Below are positions 9,455 through 18,007 of a stretch of 64,000 bases of DNA, in pieces. The stretch is from Fundidesulfovibrio putealis DSM 16056 (GTDB lineage Bacteria > Desulfobacterota > Desulfovibrionia > Desulfovibrionales > Desulfovibrionaceae). The DNA is taken from NCBI RefSeq assembly GCF_000429325.1, contig NZ_AUBQ01000005.1, positions 310,001-374,000 of the forward strand, written 5' to 3'. Within the stretch, counting starts at the first letter, position 1, and each line of letters starts with the position of its first letter. The notes beneath the pieces were generated by a model. The model saw nothing but the letters and a program-made list of their open reading frames with translations, made no database searches and had not been told where the DNA came from. Both the position numbers and the translations under genes were made by a program.

Positions 9455-10021
9455 TTAGATGGCCTTGCCGTAGCGCCCCCTCACCTTCTCGATGTACTGG
9501 CGCGTCTCCGCGATGGGGGGCACGCCGCCGTGCCTGCTCACCGTGCCGGGTCCGGCGTTGTAGGCGGCCAGGGCCAGCTTCACGTCGCCGCCGAAACGGT
9601 CCAGGAGCTGGCGCATGTAGCGGGTTCCGGCCTCGATGTTCTTGGCGGCGTCGAAGCTGTCCGTGAGCTTCAGGTCGCGCGCCGTGGCGGGCATGATCTG
9701 CATGAGTCCCTGCGCCCCCTTGGGCGACACCGCCTTCACCGAAAATCCCGACTCCACCTCCACCATGGCCGTCACCAGGGCCGGATCCACCCCGTTCGTC
9801 TTGGCTGCGCGCGCGATGAACGCCGCGATCTGGGTGCGGTCGGCTGTTTCGGGGATGCGGAAGGTGAAGTAGGGCCTGTATTCTGCGTTGGTGCGGATGT
9901 CCGAGAGGTGCACGGTGCCGGAGCGGTCCTGGTAGTGATATATGGTCTGGGCGTCGCACCGCATCGGGCCGACCATGATGGCCAGCCCGATGATCAGTGC
10001 TGCTGCGATGCGTGCCGACAT
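9455..10021 (-). CDS. Lytic transglycosylase (SLT domain) with DUF4124-like N terminus
   Basis: 188 residues. Signal peptide (MSARIAAALIIGLAIMVG), a short YHYQDRSGTVHLSDI segment as in DUF4124, then the goose-lysozyme-like SLT fold with catalytic Glu in AMVEVESGFS, QGLMQIMPATARDL and ALAAYNAGPGTV. It cleaves peptidoglycan glycan strands, releasing anhydromuropeptides. At the end of the pilin gene cluster it most likely opens the wall for the pilus machine, as similar enzymes do in other type IV pilus and secretion loci. Confidence 0.93.
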   Translation of the reverse strand: MSARIAAALIIGLAIMVGPMRCDAQTIYHYQDRSGTVHLSDIRTNAEYRPYFTFRIPETADRTQIAAFIARAAKTNGVDPALVTAMVEVESGFSVKAVSPKGAQGLMQIMPATARDLKLTDSFDAAKNIEAGTRYMRQLLDRFGGDVKLALAAYNAGPGTVSRHGGVPPIAETRQYIEKVRGRYGKAI

Positions 10022-10110
10022 GGGTTCCCCTCCCGTTGCATTGGCAATGCAAGATATTTACCAAATACGCAAGGGCGGGGCAGCCGGGGGGCGGACGGAC
10101 AGAAGGTGTC

Positions 10111-11559
10111 TCAGCGCATGCCGATCTTTGGAATGGAGAAGTAGTACGTGCCCGTGGATGCGCCGGTGGACACCTGGTAGCCGTACACGAAAAGGCTGAA
10201 GGCGTTGTGCATGGCGCTGGTCAAAAACAGCGTGTACTGGAGCGTCGGCGTCGCTCCCGCATAGTCCGCCGTGATGTCGTCGCAGTTGGCGCCCGTGCAG
10301 TTGTACCAGGTTTTGATGGTGTAGGCGTACATGTTGAAGCGGGAGTCCGAGGAGTTTGTGGAATAGACCACGCTCGGCCTGTAGATCTCGATGCGCACGG
10401 GCACCGGGCTGGCCGTTCCCACCATGGTGTTGCGGTTGATGGACAGAAGGCCGACCCTGCCGGAACCGGCGGGGTCGGTGTCGCCATCGCCGGGGTTGAA
10501 GGGTCTGGGGTCGGTCTTGTTGTTGTTGTAGCCGAAGTTGTGCACGTTGTCGTCCCAGCCGTAGTAGGAATTCGTGGAGTAGGTGTTGGTGGGCGGTGCG
10601 GTGTTGATGTTCCAGGTGGAGCCCCAGAACACGTTGGCGATGTGGTGGTTGTCCGGGTCGTTTCGGCCGTCGCTGCTGATGGTGGGCGAACCGGAGTGCC
10701 CGCTGTTGGTGTAGATGTCGAACTCCACGCCGATTTTGGGCGGGCGGATGCCCAGGCCGTTGCCCCAGTAGGGGTAGCCCTGCCCGGCGTAGCCCAGAAA
10801 CGACCCGTGCGAGGAACCCGCCGGAGGACCGCCCGCGTTGCGGGGGGTATTCCAGGTGCCGTTCTTCAGGGCGAACACGAACCCGTCGGCGTTGGAGCCG
10901 CTGGAGATTGTGTAGGTGAAGTAGACGCGGATTCCGTTGTTGGTGCTGCCTATGCCGTTGTTGAAGTTGGCGCTGGCGATGGAGTTGCCTGTGCCGGCGA
11001 AGCGCGGGTCGAAGCTGATGCCTGCGGTGTAGTCGTTCAGGGAGCTGGCGTTGACCGACACGGTTGTGGGCGAGGCCACTGCCGTGCCCGGCTTGGATTG
11101 CACGATATACACGCCCGTGCCGCTTGGCGGGGCGTTAATGATGTTGGTGACGGCGTAGTTGGCCTCATAGGGCGTGCCCATGTTCACGGTGCCCACGGAG
11201 ACCACCGTATAGTCGTAAGGGTTGGGCGGTGTGGCCACCACGCTCAGGGTGATCTTCTGGTTCGCGCCCAGGCCCGTGGTGATTTCGGTGCCGTTCAGGG
11301 TGTCCAGAGGGGTGTTGGTGACTCCGGTCAGGATGTCCGCCGCGTAGGAACCGGCGTAGTTCATGCCGGATTCGGCCAGCAGGCGGGCCTGGGTGTCGAA
11401 GGTGAGCATCATCTCGTTGGTCTTGGCGGTGTCGGTGATGGAGAGCACCGCCGCCGACAGGGCGGACATGATGGTCATGGCGGCAATGACCCACACCAGG
11501 GAGAAGCCGCGTTGGCCGCGAGGGTTGGTCTGTGTGGTGCGCATCGCGGCTTGCCTCAT
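10111..11559 (-). CDS. Large minor pilin-like protein with C-terminal L-type lectin-like domain
   Basis: 482 residues. The N terminus carries a class III-like signal (RGQRG-FSLVWVIAAMTIMSALS) with a hydrophobic stalk, but the usual Glu at mature position 5 is Trp. A helical region follows (AKTNEMMLTFDTQARLLAESGMNYAGS), as in PilX/GspK-type proteins. Residues ~175-440 are rich in beta strand, Asn, Gly and Tyr and resemble an L-type lectin: DGFVFALKNG, IGVEFDIYTNSG, DPDNHHIANVFWGS. The start overlaps the upstream gene's stop (ATGA, 11556-11559); an alternative ATG at 11544 has GAGG in front. It is the last gene of the pilin operon and may be a tip adhesin. The lectin call rests on motif resemblance only. 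Confidence 0.72.
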   Translation of the reverse strand: MRQAAMRTTQTNPRGQRGFSLVWVIAAMTIMSALSAAVLSITDTAKTNEMMLTFDTQARLLAESGMNYAGSYAADILTGVTNTPLDTLNGTEITTGLGANQKITLSVVATPPNPYDYTVVSVGTVNMGTPYEANYAVTNIINAPPSGTGVYIVQSKPGTAVASPTTVSVNASSLNDYTAGISFDPRFAGTGNSIASANFNNGIGSTNNGIRVYFTYTISSGSNADGFVFALKNGTWNTPRNAGGPPAGSSHGSFLGYAGQGYPYWGNGLGIRPPKIGVEFDIYTNSGHSGSPTISSDGRNDPDNHHIANVFWGSTWNINTAPPTNTYSTNSYYGWDDNVHNFGYNNNKTDPRPFNPGDGDTDPAGSGRVGLLSINRNTMVGTASPVPVRIEIYRPSVVYSTNSSDSRFNMYAYTIKTWYNCTGANCDDITADYAGATPTLQYTLFLTSAMHNAFSLFVYGYQVSTGASTGTYYFSIPKIGMR

Positions 11560-12059
11560 TGGAAGCGTTGCGTGTTGAGTTCGATCTTGGTGGTGAAGGT
11601 CTTGGTGGCCGTGCCAGAGAGCACCGGGACCTGGGCGTTGATGGTGATGCCCACCGGGACCGCCGGGCTTGCGATGTAGTTGGGGGCGGTCACCTGGAAG
11701 CCCGAACCGCTCACCACGTTGTTCAGGAGCACGTTGCCGTTGAGGGTGATGGTCGTGCCCGTGAGCTGGATGGTGTTTTGCGTGGCCTCGGCCCGGTAAT
11801 AGTAGGTGATGGCGGTGCTGGTGAAGTTGTAGGCCCGCTTGGTGTCGATGTTGGCCACCTCGTGGGTGATGCGCGTCAGCGCCGCCTGGATATTCTCGGC
11901 GGAGGCTGCGGCGTTGCGCGCCAGAAGCGTGCCCCGCATGACCGTGGGCAGGAGCGTCAGCGCCCCGGCCGCGACGATGCTCATCACCACGAGCGTGGCG
12001 ATCATCTCGAAGAGGGTGACACCTCTTTGGCCCCTCTGGCTGGCGGCGTGCCTGATCAT
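11556..12059 (-). CDS. Prepilin-type protein (pseudopilin)
   Basis: 167 residues. Class III signal with cleavage expected in GQRG-VTLFEMIATLVVMS, with Glu5 present, and the hydrophobic helix used for membrane retention and assembly. The rest is a small soluble domain of unassigned fold. It overlaps both neighbours by four bases (ATGA at 12056-12059 and at 11556-11559), so it is co-translated with them. Likely a minor pilin that primes pilus assembly, comparable in position to MshO/PilW or GspJ; the exact counterpart is not certain. Confidence 0.85.
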   Translation of the reverse strand: MIRHAASQRGQRGVTLFEMIATLVVMSIVAAGALTLLPTVMRGTLLARNAAASAENIQAALTRITHEVANIDTKRAYNFTSTAITYYYRAEATQNTIQLTGTTITLNGNVLLNNVVSGSGFQVTAPNYIASPAVPVGITINAQVPVLSGTATKTFTTKIELNTQRFQ

Positions 12060-12460
12060 AGCTGTTTCGTGAACACGTAGGTCACGACCTGTTGCGTGGC
12101 GTTGTCGCGGATGGTCACTTTGAGCGCGGTGTTCAGGTCCGTGACGAAGAATTTGAAGTTGGGGTCTTTGACCACCGTGTGCGAGGCCGTGATGCCGTAG
12201 TTCCCGGTGACGATCTGGGCGTTCAAGAGCGACAGGTCGTGCATGTACATGGCCTGGCTGTAGTAGTCGGCCACGATCCTGGCCATGACGTTCTGGAGAT
12301 CCAGCGGGGCCGCCATGCGGGTGATGGGCTCGGAGCTCTTGGTGATGCCGGTCAGGAAATAGGGCACCACCATGGCGGCCATCATGGACACCATGATGAG
12401 TGTGACGATCAGCTCCAGCAGGGTGAAGCCGCCGCTTCGTATGGCGCGCACGGCTTTCAT
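12056..12460 (-). CDS. Prepilin-type protein (pseudopilin)
   Basis: 134 residues, starting at the ATG at 12458-12460 that overlaps the upstream stop (ATGA). Leader MKAVRAIRSG-GFTLLELIVTLIMVSMMAAM, a textbook type IV pilin N terminus with Glu5. The short C-terminal domain ends TYVFTKQL. The open frame extends further upstream, but the overlapping start and the short basic leader make 12460 the natural choice. A minor pilin or pseudopilin of the MSHA/T2S type. Confidence 0.87.
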   Translation of the reverse strand: MKAVRAIRSGGFTLLELIVTLIMVSMMAAMVVPYFLTGITKSSEPITRMAAPLDLQNVMARIVADYYSQAMYMHDLSLLNAQIVTGNYGITASHTVVKDPNFKFFVTDLNTALKVTIRDNATQQVVTYVFTKQL

Positions 12461-12855
12461 GGCACGAATCCGGTCCCAGTGGTGACGGTTACGGGGCTGC
12501 CGGAATATCCGGCCACAGCGTAGGACAGGGTTCCCGTGGGCTGGCCCCGGTAATCGAAAGTGGTGGCTCCGGCTGCGACGCCCGCCGTCTCGAAGGTGAT
12601 GGTGGACTTGGCCACGCCGTTCCGGTCGAGCGTTCCGGTCTGTCCGGCCACGGTGAAGGTCCAGGAGACGATGTCGGCCATGGCGCGGGTGCGAGCGTTC
12701 CTGAGCGCGCCCTTGAGGGCCTCGCCGTCGGCGAAGGCGTCCGTGTCCACGGTGGAGCGCCTGGAGATGGCCACGGCGGCCAGGATGCCCACCAGCACCA
12801 GCACCAGGGTCAGTTCCAAGAGCGTGACGCCCCGCTGGGAATGTGCGCGGCTCAT
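12457..12855 (-). CDS. GspH/FimT-like pseudopilin
   Basis: With the start at 12855 the protein has 132 residues: short leader MSRAHSQRG, then VTLLELTLVLVLVGILAAVA with Glu5, then a small beta-rich domain (SWTFTVAGQTGTL, TTFDYRGQPTG) as in GspH/FimT. The start is uncertain. No good ribosome site precedes 12855, whereas GGAGG lies 8 bases before an in-frame ATG at 13044, just after a small hairpin (13058-13075). That start would give an unusual ~70-residue leader. The stop overlaps the next gene (ATGA). Confidence 0.8.
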   Translation of the reverse strand: MSRAHSQRGVTLLELTLVLVLVGILAAVAISRRSTVDTDAFADGEALKGALRNARTRAMADIVSWTFTVAGQTGTLDRNGVAKSTITFETAGVAAGATTFDYRGQPTGTLSYAVAGYSGSPVTVTTGTGFVP

Positions 12856-13185
12856 GGAGCGGACGGGACAGGTAGGGCCTTGGGCGGCGGGGCGGAGGCT
12901 GACGGAACCGGGAAGAGCGTCGCGTTCGACATGGGAGCGGACAGGCAGGCAGGCACACGCGCCCGTATTGGACGCCGTGGGAGGCGCGGCGAGATGCCGG
13001 ACGGGGCCGGGCATGTGGTCTGAAGTCGTCTCGCGGGGGTTCATGGTGTGCGCCTCCGGGGCTTCAAGGAGCCCCGCCTGTCCCGTTCCTGCTTGTCATG
13101 CCGGGTTATCTCCGGCGCGTATCGCGTGCTCACGCTATCAAAGTAATATCCCTCTTCGATTCAGCCAAGTAAGAAACGGCAAGTT

Positions 13186-13222
13186 CAAGCCGGGCGGTAC
13201 CCCCCTGGTCCCGCCCGGCTTG
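13186..13222 (-). terminator. Hairpin after major pilin gene
   Basis: A perfect 12-bp inverted repeat, arms 13186-13197 and 13211-13222 (CAAGCCGGGCGG and its complement), about 40 bases downstream of the pilin stop on the minus strand. The following bases are only moderately T-rich, so it could also act as an attenuator setting pilin mRNA above the minor pilin genes. Confidence 0.5.
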
Positions 13223-13261
13223 ATCTGTTTCGTTCCGCCGTGTCGGGCGGATACTCCCTGC

Positions 13262-13672
13262 TTACTGCAGGGGAACCGTCTTGATCTTATCAGAGTTGTT
13301 CATGGCGCCGATGCGCTGGTTGATGGCGTTCACGAGCGAGCTGGTGACGGCCACGTCAATGTTGTTGCCGTTGACGCTGTAGGCCAGGGTGAAGTCGCCC
13401 ACGTTGGTGTAGGGAGCGTTGGCCAGAGTGTTGTTGACGCTACCCACGGTGAAGGTGCCAGCGATGAGTTGCGAGGAGTAGACCATGGTGACGTTGGACG
13501 CGCCAGCGGCGAGGGCGCCCTTGACAGCACCAACGGCGGCCTGATCCTGCATGTCCATGTACTTCGGGATCGCCACCGCGGCGAGCATGCCCACGATAAC
13601 CAGAACCGCGATAACTTCGATAAGAGTGAAGCCGCCCTGTCCGCGCATGTTGGTGATGTTGCGAGTCTTCAT
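13262..13672 (-). CDS. Type IV pilin (probable major pilin)
   Basis: 136 residues, ATG at 13672 with GGAGG upstream. Leader MKTRNITNMRGQGG, mature FTLIEVIAVLVIVGMLAAVA with Phe1 and Glu5, then KYMDMQDQAAVGAVKGAL and a short globular region rich in Asn, Thr and Val. No C-terminal disulphide Cys pair is present. It is cleaved and methylated by PilD, then polymerised. Major-pilin status is inferred from its size, its own sigma-54 promoter and the terminator behind it. MshA- and GspG-like pilins share this layout. Confidence 0.88.
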   Translation of the reverse strand: MKTRNITNMRGQGGFTLIEVIAVLVIVGMLAAVAIPKYMDMQDQAAVGAVKGALAAGASNVTMVYSSQLIAGTFTVGSVNNTLANAPYTNVGDFTLAYSVNGNNIDVAVTSSLVNAINQRIGAMNNSDKIKTVPLQ

Positions 13673-13808
13673 GGTGTTCCTCCGAGTTAAGTGAAAGTTG
13701 GTTTGTAACCGCCTCCCCCGAGGCGTCCCCTGCTTTTCGCCCGGTGGGGCCTGATCTGTTTTTCAGTCGGTGCCGGTAGGGTGGTGCCGTGCGCCGATGC
13801 CAGCCTAA

Positions 13809-13825
13809 AGCATGGGGCGTGCCAA
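13809..13825 (-). promoter_or_regulatory. Sigma-54 (RpoN) promoter for the pilin gene
   Basis: Read on the minus strand: TTGGCACGCCCCATGCT. TGGCAC (-24) and TGC (-12) are present, with GG and GC separated by exactly 10 bases, the strict sigma-54 spacing. The expected transcript start is near 13798, giving a ~125-base leader before the pilin ATG. A sigma-54 activator is encoded a few genes upstream in the same locus. AT-rich DNA at 13845-13875 could bend for activator contact. Confidence 0.75.
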
Positions 13826-14517
13826 CTCGAATCGTGTTGGCTAACCACTTGAAAAAGTAGATTTTAAATTATATCGCGCCATTGGTTGCGCGATATTGAG
13901 GCCATGCTTTCTCCATATTGTGGAGCCCTGACCACGTGCTGTGAAGGAAGGAGCCGGGTGACAGTCGTTCGTGCCGCGCTGATCTGCCCCGTCAAAGAAG
14001 AAATACGCCGGTCGGGGAGGTTGGTGGAGGGGCCAAGGAAGGCCAACGGATACTGGCAAGGCTGGCGTTAAGCAGGTCTGAAGGGAAGGCTGGTAAAGCA
14101 TCAGCCCGTTTGGACACGCTTTTTGCGGGCTCGCCCTGGCGCATCGGAGAGGCTGGAGCCGGTGGCCGGAGGCGTGCCGGGCAGGCAATGAATAATTACA
14201 GCCGCCGCCAGGATCAGTTCTCTAAAAAGTGCGGCCTGCCGCGACCATCACAAAATGATGCCACAAAGCCGGGATCTCGAACGATTCGATCACGCGGTCA
14301 CGGGAAAAGACGGAACATCAAGGCGTATGCAGACGTAACCATCAGCTGCAACCCGAACCAATATGTTGTGGGGTAAAAAACTGGAATGATTCCGGATGTA
14401 AGAGGACGCAGCCCGAAGGCCTGCGGAGGCGTCCCTCGCTGCGAATCTTGCAAGTCTCTCATCTGATTGCTCAAGTTACAGGGTCGGGCTTGGCGCGTTC
14501 GTCCAGGGAGCGCCGCC
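13826..14517. other. Intergenic region, ~0.7 kb, no convincing gene
   Basis: Between the pilin promoter and the end of the TPR membrane gene. Several short open frames occur on both strands, but none has a good ribosome site, family resemblance or local codon use. A 9-bp inverted repeat (ATATCGCGC, arms 13871-13879 and 13888-13896) lies just upstream of the sigma-54 promoter and could be an activator site. No tRNA or recognised ncRNA is seen. Confidence 0.6.
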
Positions 14518-16635
14518 TCAGCGCCCTATGGCTTTGGCAAGCTTGTCGCGCAGCTCGCGGGCCTTGGCGATGAACTCCGCATTTTCAGGGGGAGACTTGG
14601 CCAGGGCCATGTCCAGGAGAAGCAGGCCTTCCTTGCCGCGTCCGGAAGAAGCGGCCACCAGCCCGAGGTCATAAAGATCCTTGGCTGGCGTCAGGATGGA
14701 CATGGGGTTCACGGCCTCCTTGAGCGTCTCGTAAGCTTTGGGATAATTCTCCAGGCGAACGTACGCTGCGTACAGGTTCTTGCGCACGCTGGGAGCTTCG
14801 GCGACGCTGGCGAATGTCAGGGCCTTGCGGTTGAGATCCACTGCGGTGTCGTAGTTTCCTAGCTCGAAGGCGGCCTGGGCCTTCAAGGTGTAGCCCAGGA
14901 AGCTCTCCGGGTGGTTCTCGATGATCGCGTCCGCATGGGGCATGGCCTGCTGGGCCTTGCCGTCAGCCATGAAGACCTTGGCGGCCACCGCGTTGGTGGT
15001 CAGGCCGGTAGGGTGCACGGCCAGCATTCGCAGGCTTTCCGCCAAGGCTCCGGCCCGCTGTTCGGGAGTCATTGCCTGATAGTCCGCGCTGATGTTGCCG
15101 TTGAGCGCCAGATGCCGGAGAGCGTACTTCTCCACCAGGGCGGGATTCTGCCGGGAGTCGGCAAAGAGGACAGCGTATTCGTCGATGAACACGGGGATGA
15201 AGTGCTTCTGCGATTCAAAAGTTTCCTTGGATCCCGCTTCCTGGACTGTCGTCATGATGAACGCTGGCGAGTAGCGGTCCACGAGATACTTGAGCAGTGT
15301 CTTGTCCTGGCTGAAGTTGTGGCTCAGGAAGAAATCGAAGCTGGAGAACAGCATGGTCTCCATGTCCATGAACAGGCTGTACTTGGGGTGCAGCTTCCAG
15401 ACGAGATAGCCGCCGGAGTTGGGCTCGTTCAGGATGCGCCCGCCCGGTCCCTCTTTTTGCAGGAATTCGCAGACGCCCACGGGAATGTTGCTGTTGGCCA
15501 GCGGATACTTGCCCCGTGGTCCCATGTAGGCGGCGGTCACCAGCAGCATGGCCACGGACAGGGCCAGCCCGGCTGGCAGCACGATCTTCCAGGAAACGTC
15601 CCGGAACTTGCGGCTGCCGTAGGCCAGCAGGTCCCCGGCCACGGGCAGCAGCAGCAGGACGTACTCGTAGGTGAAGCGCCTCGACTGCGGCAGCAGAAGA
15701 AGCCCCCCGACCAGAAGGATGGCCCTGGATAGGCGCAGCCTGCGCACGGTGAGCAGAAAGACGGAGCCGATGGTGAGAAACACGATGAGCAGGTTGGAGA
15801 GCGAGACCATCACGTTGCCCACGGGGTAGAGCGAGAACACAACCAGCTCGCTCAGCCGGGTGGCCTTGAGTTCTCCAATGACCAGCTCGTGGAAGAGCGG
15901 GGCCGAGAAGGGCTTGAGCAGCAGGCCGGTGCCAGCCGGGGTGGCAAGCACCGCGTACATGCACAGGATCAGCGGCCAGCGCAGCTCCCTGGCCTGGGCC
16001 GGAACCGGGCGCTTGAAGATCTTGGGCACGAAGTATTCGGCAAGATACGCGCCGCATAAAAGCAGCATGACCGGATACTCCACGCCGTGCAGGTTCATCC
16101 AGAACACGGCGGCTACGGGCAGCCACCATGCGGCGCGGGGCTTCTGGTTGATGATGAACTGGAACAAGACGATGCCCAGGTAGGAGTAGGCGTGGGGTCG
16201 AAGCAGCAGGTCGCGCGGGAGGACCGCCCCGGCGTACGCGGCGGTGAGCGCGAGCACCAGAAGCCCAAGCGTCCCGTTGCCTTCGCCAGCCTGCGCCTTC
16301 AGGTATCTGTACACGATCCAGGCCGTGGCCCCGAACAGCACGGCCCTGCCCACGGCCAGTATCTCGTAGCCGCCCATCTTGAAGAGGCCGTAGAGGATAA
16401 CCTGATGCAGCCAGTAGTAATCCACCCAGGCTTCGGGGGAGGTCAGGTAGGAGAAGTAGGGCGTGTCCGGCAGGCGCAGGTGCTCGAAGATGTAGCGGCC
16501 CCCGGCCAGATGGTAGAACAGGTCGTGATCGTAGGCGATTATCGGCCAGTAGGCCATGCAGGCGGCCATCCCGGCCAGCAGCAGGAACACCGGCAGGCCG
16601 GTGACGGAACGAAACCAGGAGTTCTCAGGAACCAT
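14518..16635 (-). CDS. Polytopic membrane protein with C-terminal TPRs (GT-C glycosyltransferase-like)
   Basis: 705 residues from ATG 16635 (AAGGAG 6 bases upstream). About 11-12 hydrophobic helices fill residues 1-400. After TM1 comes YDHDLFYHLAGGRYIFEHLR, an acidic first-loop pattern seen in GT-C-fold (PMT/oligosaccharyltransferase-like) enzymes, with a later LLRPHAYSYLG. A soluble periplasmic part follows, with tetratricopeptide-like repeats near the C terminus (YTLKAQAAFELGNYDTAVDLN). It sits between the sigma-54 activator and the pilin gene, so pilin glycosylation is a possible role. That is an inference; the enzymatic class is not proven by sequence. Confidence 0.72.
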   Translation of the reverse strand: MVPENSWFRSVTGLPVFLLLAGMAACMAYWPIIAYDHDLFYHLAGGRYIFEHLRLPDTPYFSYLTSPEAWVDYYWLHQVILYGLFKMGGYEILAVGRAVLFGATAWIVYRYLKAQAGEGNGTLGLLVLALTAAYAGAVLPRDLLLRPHAYSYLGIVLFQFIINQKPRAAWWLPVAAVFWMNLHGVEYPVMLLLCGAYLAEYFVPKIFKRPVPAQARELRWPLILCMYAVLATPAGTGLLLKPFSAPLFHELVIGELKATRLSELVVFSLYPVGNVMVSLSNLLIVFLTIGSVFLLTVRRLRLSRAILLVGGLLLLPQSRRFTYEYVLLLLPVAGDLLAYGSRKFRDVSWKIVLPAGLALSVAMLLVTAAYMGPRGKYPLANSNIPVGVCEFLQKEGPGGRILNEPNSGGYLVWKLHPKYSLFMDMETMLFSSFDFFLSHNFSQDKTLLKYLVDRYSPAFIMTTVQEAGSKETFESQKHFIPVFIDEYAVLFADSRQNPALVEKYALRHLALNGNISADYQAMTPEQRAGALAESLRMLAVHPTGLTTNAVAAKVFMADGKAQQAMPHADAIIENHPESFLGYTLKAQAAFELGNYDTAVDLNRKALTFASVAEAPSVRKNLYAAYVRLENYPKAYETLKEAVNPMSILTPAKDLYDLGLVAASSGRGKEGLLLLDMALAKSPPENAEFIAKARELRDKLAKAIGR

Positions 16636-16672
16636 CGCGCACTCCTTGTGCCGGAAATACAAACCCGCGCGG

Positions 16673-18007
16673 TCAGTCGCGCTTGTAGGAGGCCGGGTCC
16701 AGGCCGAACTTCTTCACCCGGTGCCACAGGCTGCGCTCTTTTATGCCAAGCATCTCGGCGGCGCGTACCTGCACGCCGTGGCTTTTGATGAGCGCGGCGA
16801 TGATGAGGCTCTTTTCGATCTCCTGGAGCCTCTCGTCCAGGTCCTTGGCGCGGCTTTCCGGCATGACCGGCATCTGGGGCTGCGAGGCCTGCACCAGCCG
16901 GACCTGGGCCGGAAGATGTTCGGGCAGCACCACGCCGTCCTCTCCGGCCAGCACCGCCGCGCGCTCCAGGGTGTTGCGCAGTTCACGCACGTTGCCTGGC
17001 CAGGAGTGCGCCATGAGCAGCTGCAAGGCCTCGCTGGAGAGGGCCAGCGACGGCCCGAAGCGCTCCAGGAAATGGTTGGCCAGGAGCGGGATGTCCTCAG
17101 GCCGTATGCGAAGCGGCGGCAGCTGCAACGGGAAGACGTTCAGGCGGTGGAAGAGGTCTTCGCGGAACTCGCCGCGCCCGATCATCTCCTGAAGGTTCTT
17201 GTTGGTGGCCGCCACAAGGCGCACGTTGAAGCGGATCAGCTTGTCGCCGCCCACCCGTTCGGACTCGCCGTTTTCGAGCGCCCGCAGGATCTTGGCCTGG
17301 GTCTCCACGGGCATGTCGCCGATTTCGTCCAGGAACAGCGTGCCGCCGCTGGCCTGCTCGAACTTGCCCTTCTTGGCGGCGATGGCCCCGGTGAAGGCTC
17401 CCTTCTCGTGGCCGAACAGCTCGCTCTCCATGAGGCCCGGCGGGATGGCCGCGCAGTTCACGGCCACGAAGGGCATGTCGCGGCGCTTGGAATGCGTGTG
17501 CAGGGTATTGGCGAAGAGGTCCTTGCCCGTGCCGGACTCGCCGGTGAGCAGCACCGTGGCCTCGGACGGCGCGACCTTGGCCACCTGGGCCAGCACGCCG
17601 CGCAGCGCCCGGCTCTCGCCGATGATGCCGGGAAAAAGCGCCTTGGCGTCCAGGCTTCCCAGCACGTGGGTGACGTGCTCGAACATCTGCGCCAGGGCCT
17701 CGATCTCCGCGCCCCTGGCCTGTTCCATCTTCTCGGCGGGCTCTTTGAGCATGGGCAGTTCCTTGGCCCTGGCCAGAAACGCCTTGATGGGGCGCAGCAC
17801 CAGCCTGCCGAGCAACAGGGCCACGCCGGATACGGCGCACCCGGTGACGGCGGCGGTCAGGTAGCCCTGCGCGGTGGGGGAGAATCCACTGAAAGCTCCC
17901 AGGCTCAAGGCCGCGTCCATCCCAAGGACGCACAGCGCGGCAAGCCCGCCCAGGATGAACGGGATGAGAACGCCCACCGAGATGTCCACCCGCAGGCGGT
18001 CGATCAT
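16673..18007 (-). CDS. Membrane-anchored sigma-54-dependent transcriptional activator
   Basis: 444 residues. The ATG at 18005-18007 overlaps the stop of the platform gene (ATGA). N terminus: two transmembrane helices (about 10-35 and 48-70) and a HAMP-like linker. There is no receiver domain. Then the AAA+ core: Walker A GESGTGKD, the sigma-54 contact loop GAFTGA, Walker [11 protein letters not shown], arginine finger region [16 protein letters not shown]-terminal Fis-type helix-turn-helix ([22 protein letters not shown]) binds upstream activator sites. It probably opens the sigma-54 promoter upstream of the pilin gene. Enhancer-binding proteins are usually cytosolic, so the membrane anchor is unusual. 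Confidence 0.9.
   Translation of the reverse strand: MIDRLRVDISVGVLIPFILGGLAALCVLGMDAALSLGAFSGFSPTAQGYLTAAVTGCAVSGVALLLGRLVLRPIKAFLARAKELPMLKEPAEKMEQARGAEIEALAQMFEHVTHVLGSLDAKALFPGIIGESRALRGVLAQVAKVAPSEATVLLTGESGTGKDLFANTLHTHSKRRDMPFVAVNCAAIPPGLMESELFGHEKGAFTGAIAAKKGKFEQASGGTLFLDEIGDMPVETQAKILRALENGESERVGGDKLIRFNVRLVAATNKNLQEMIGRGEFREDLFHRLNVFPLQLPPLRIRPEDIPLLANHFLERFGPSLALSSEALQLLMAHSWPGNVRELRNTLERAAVLAGEDGVVLPEHLPAQVRLVQASQPQMPVMPESRAKDLDERLQEIEKSLIIAALIKSHGVQVRAAEMLGIKERSLWHRVKKFGLDPASYKRD

Noticed and set aside
13841-14376. Several 60-115 codon frames between the pilin promoter and the TPR membrane gene
   Set aside because: They overlap one another on both strands, lack ribosome sites and show no consistent codon use.
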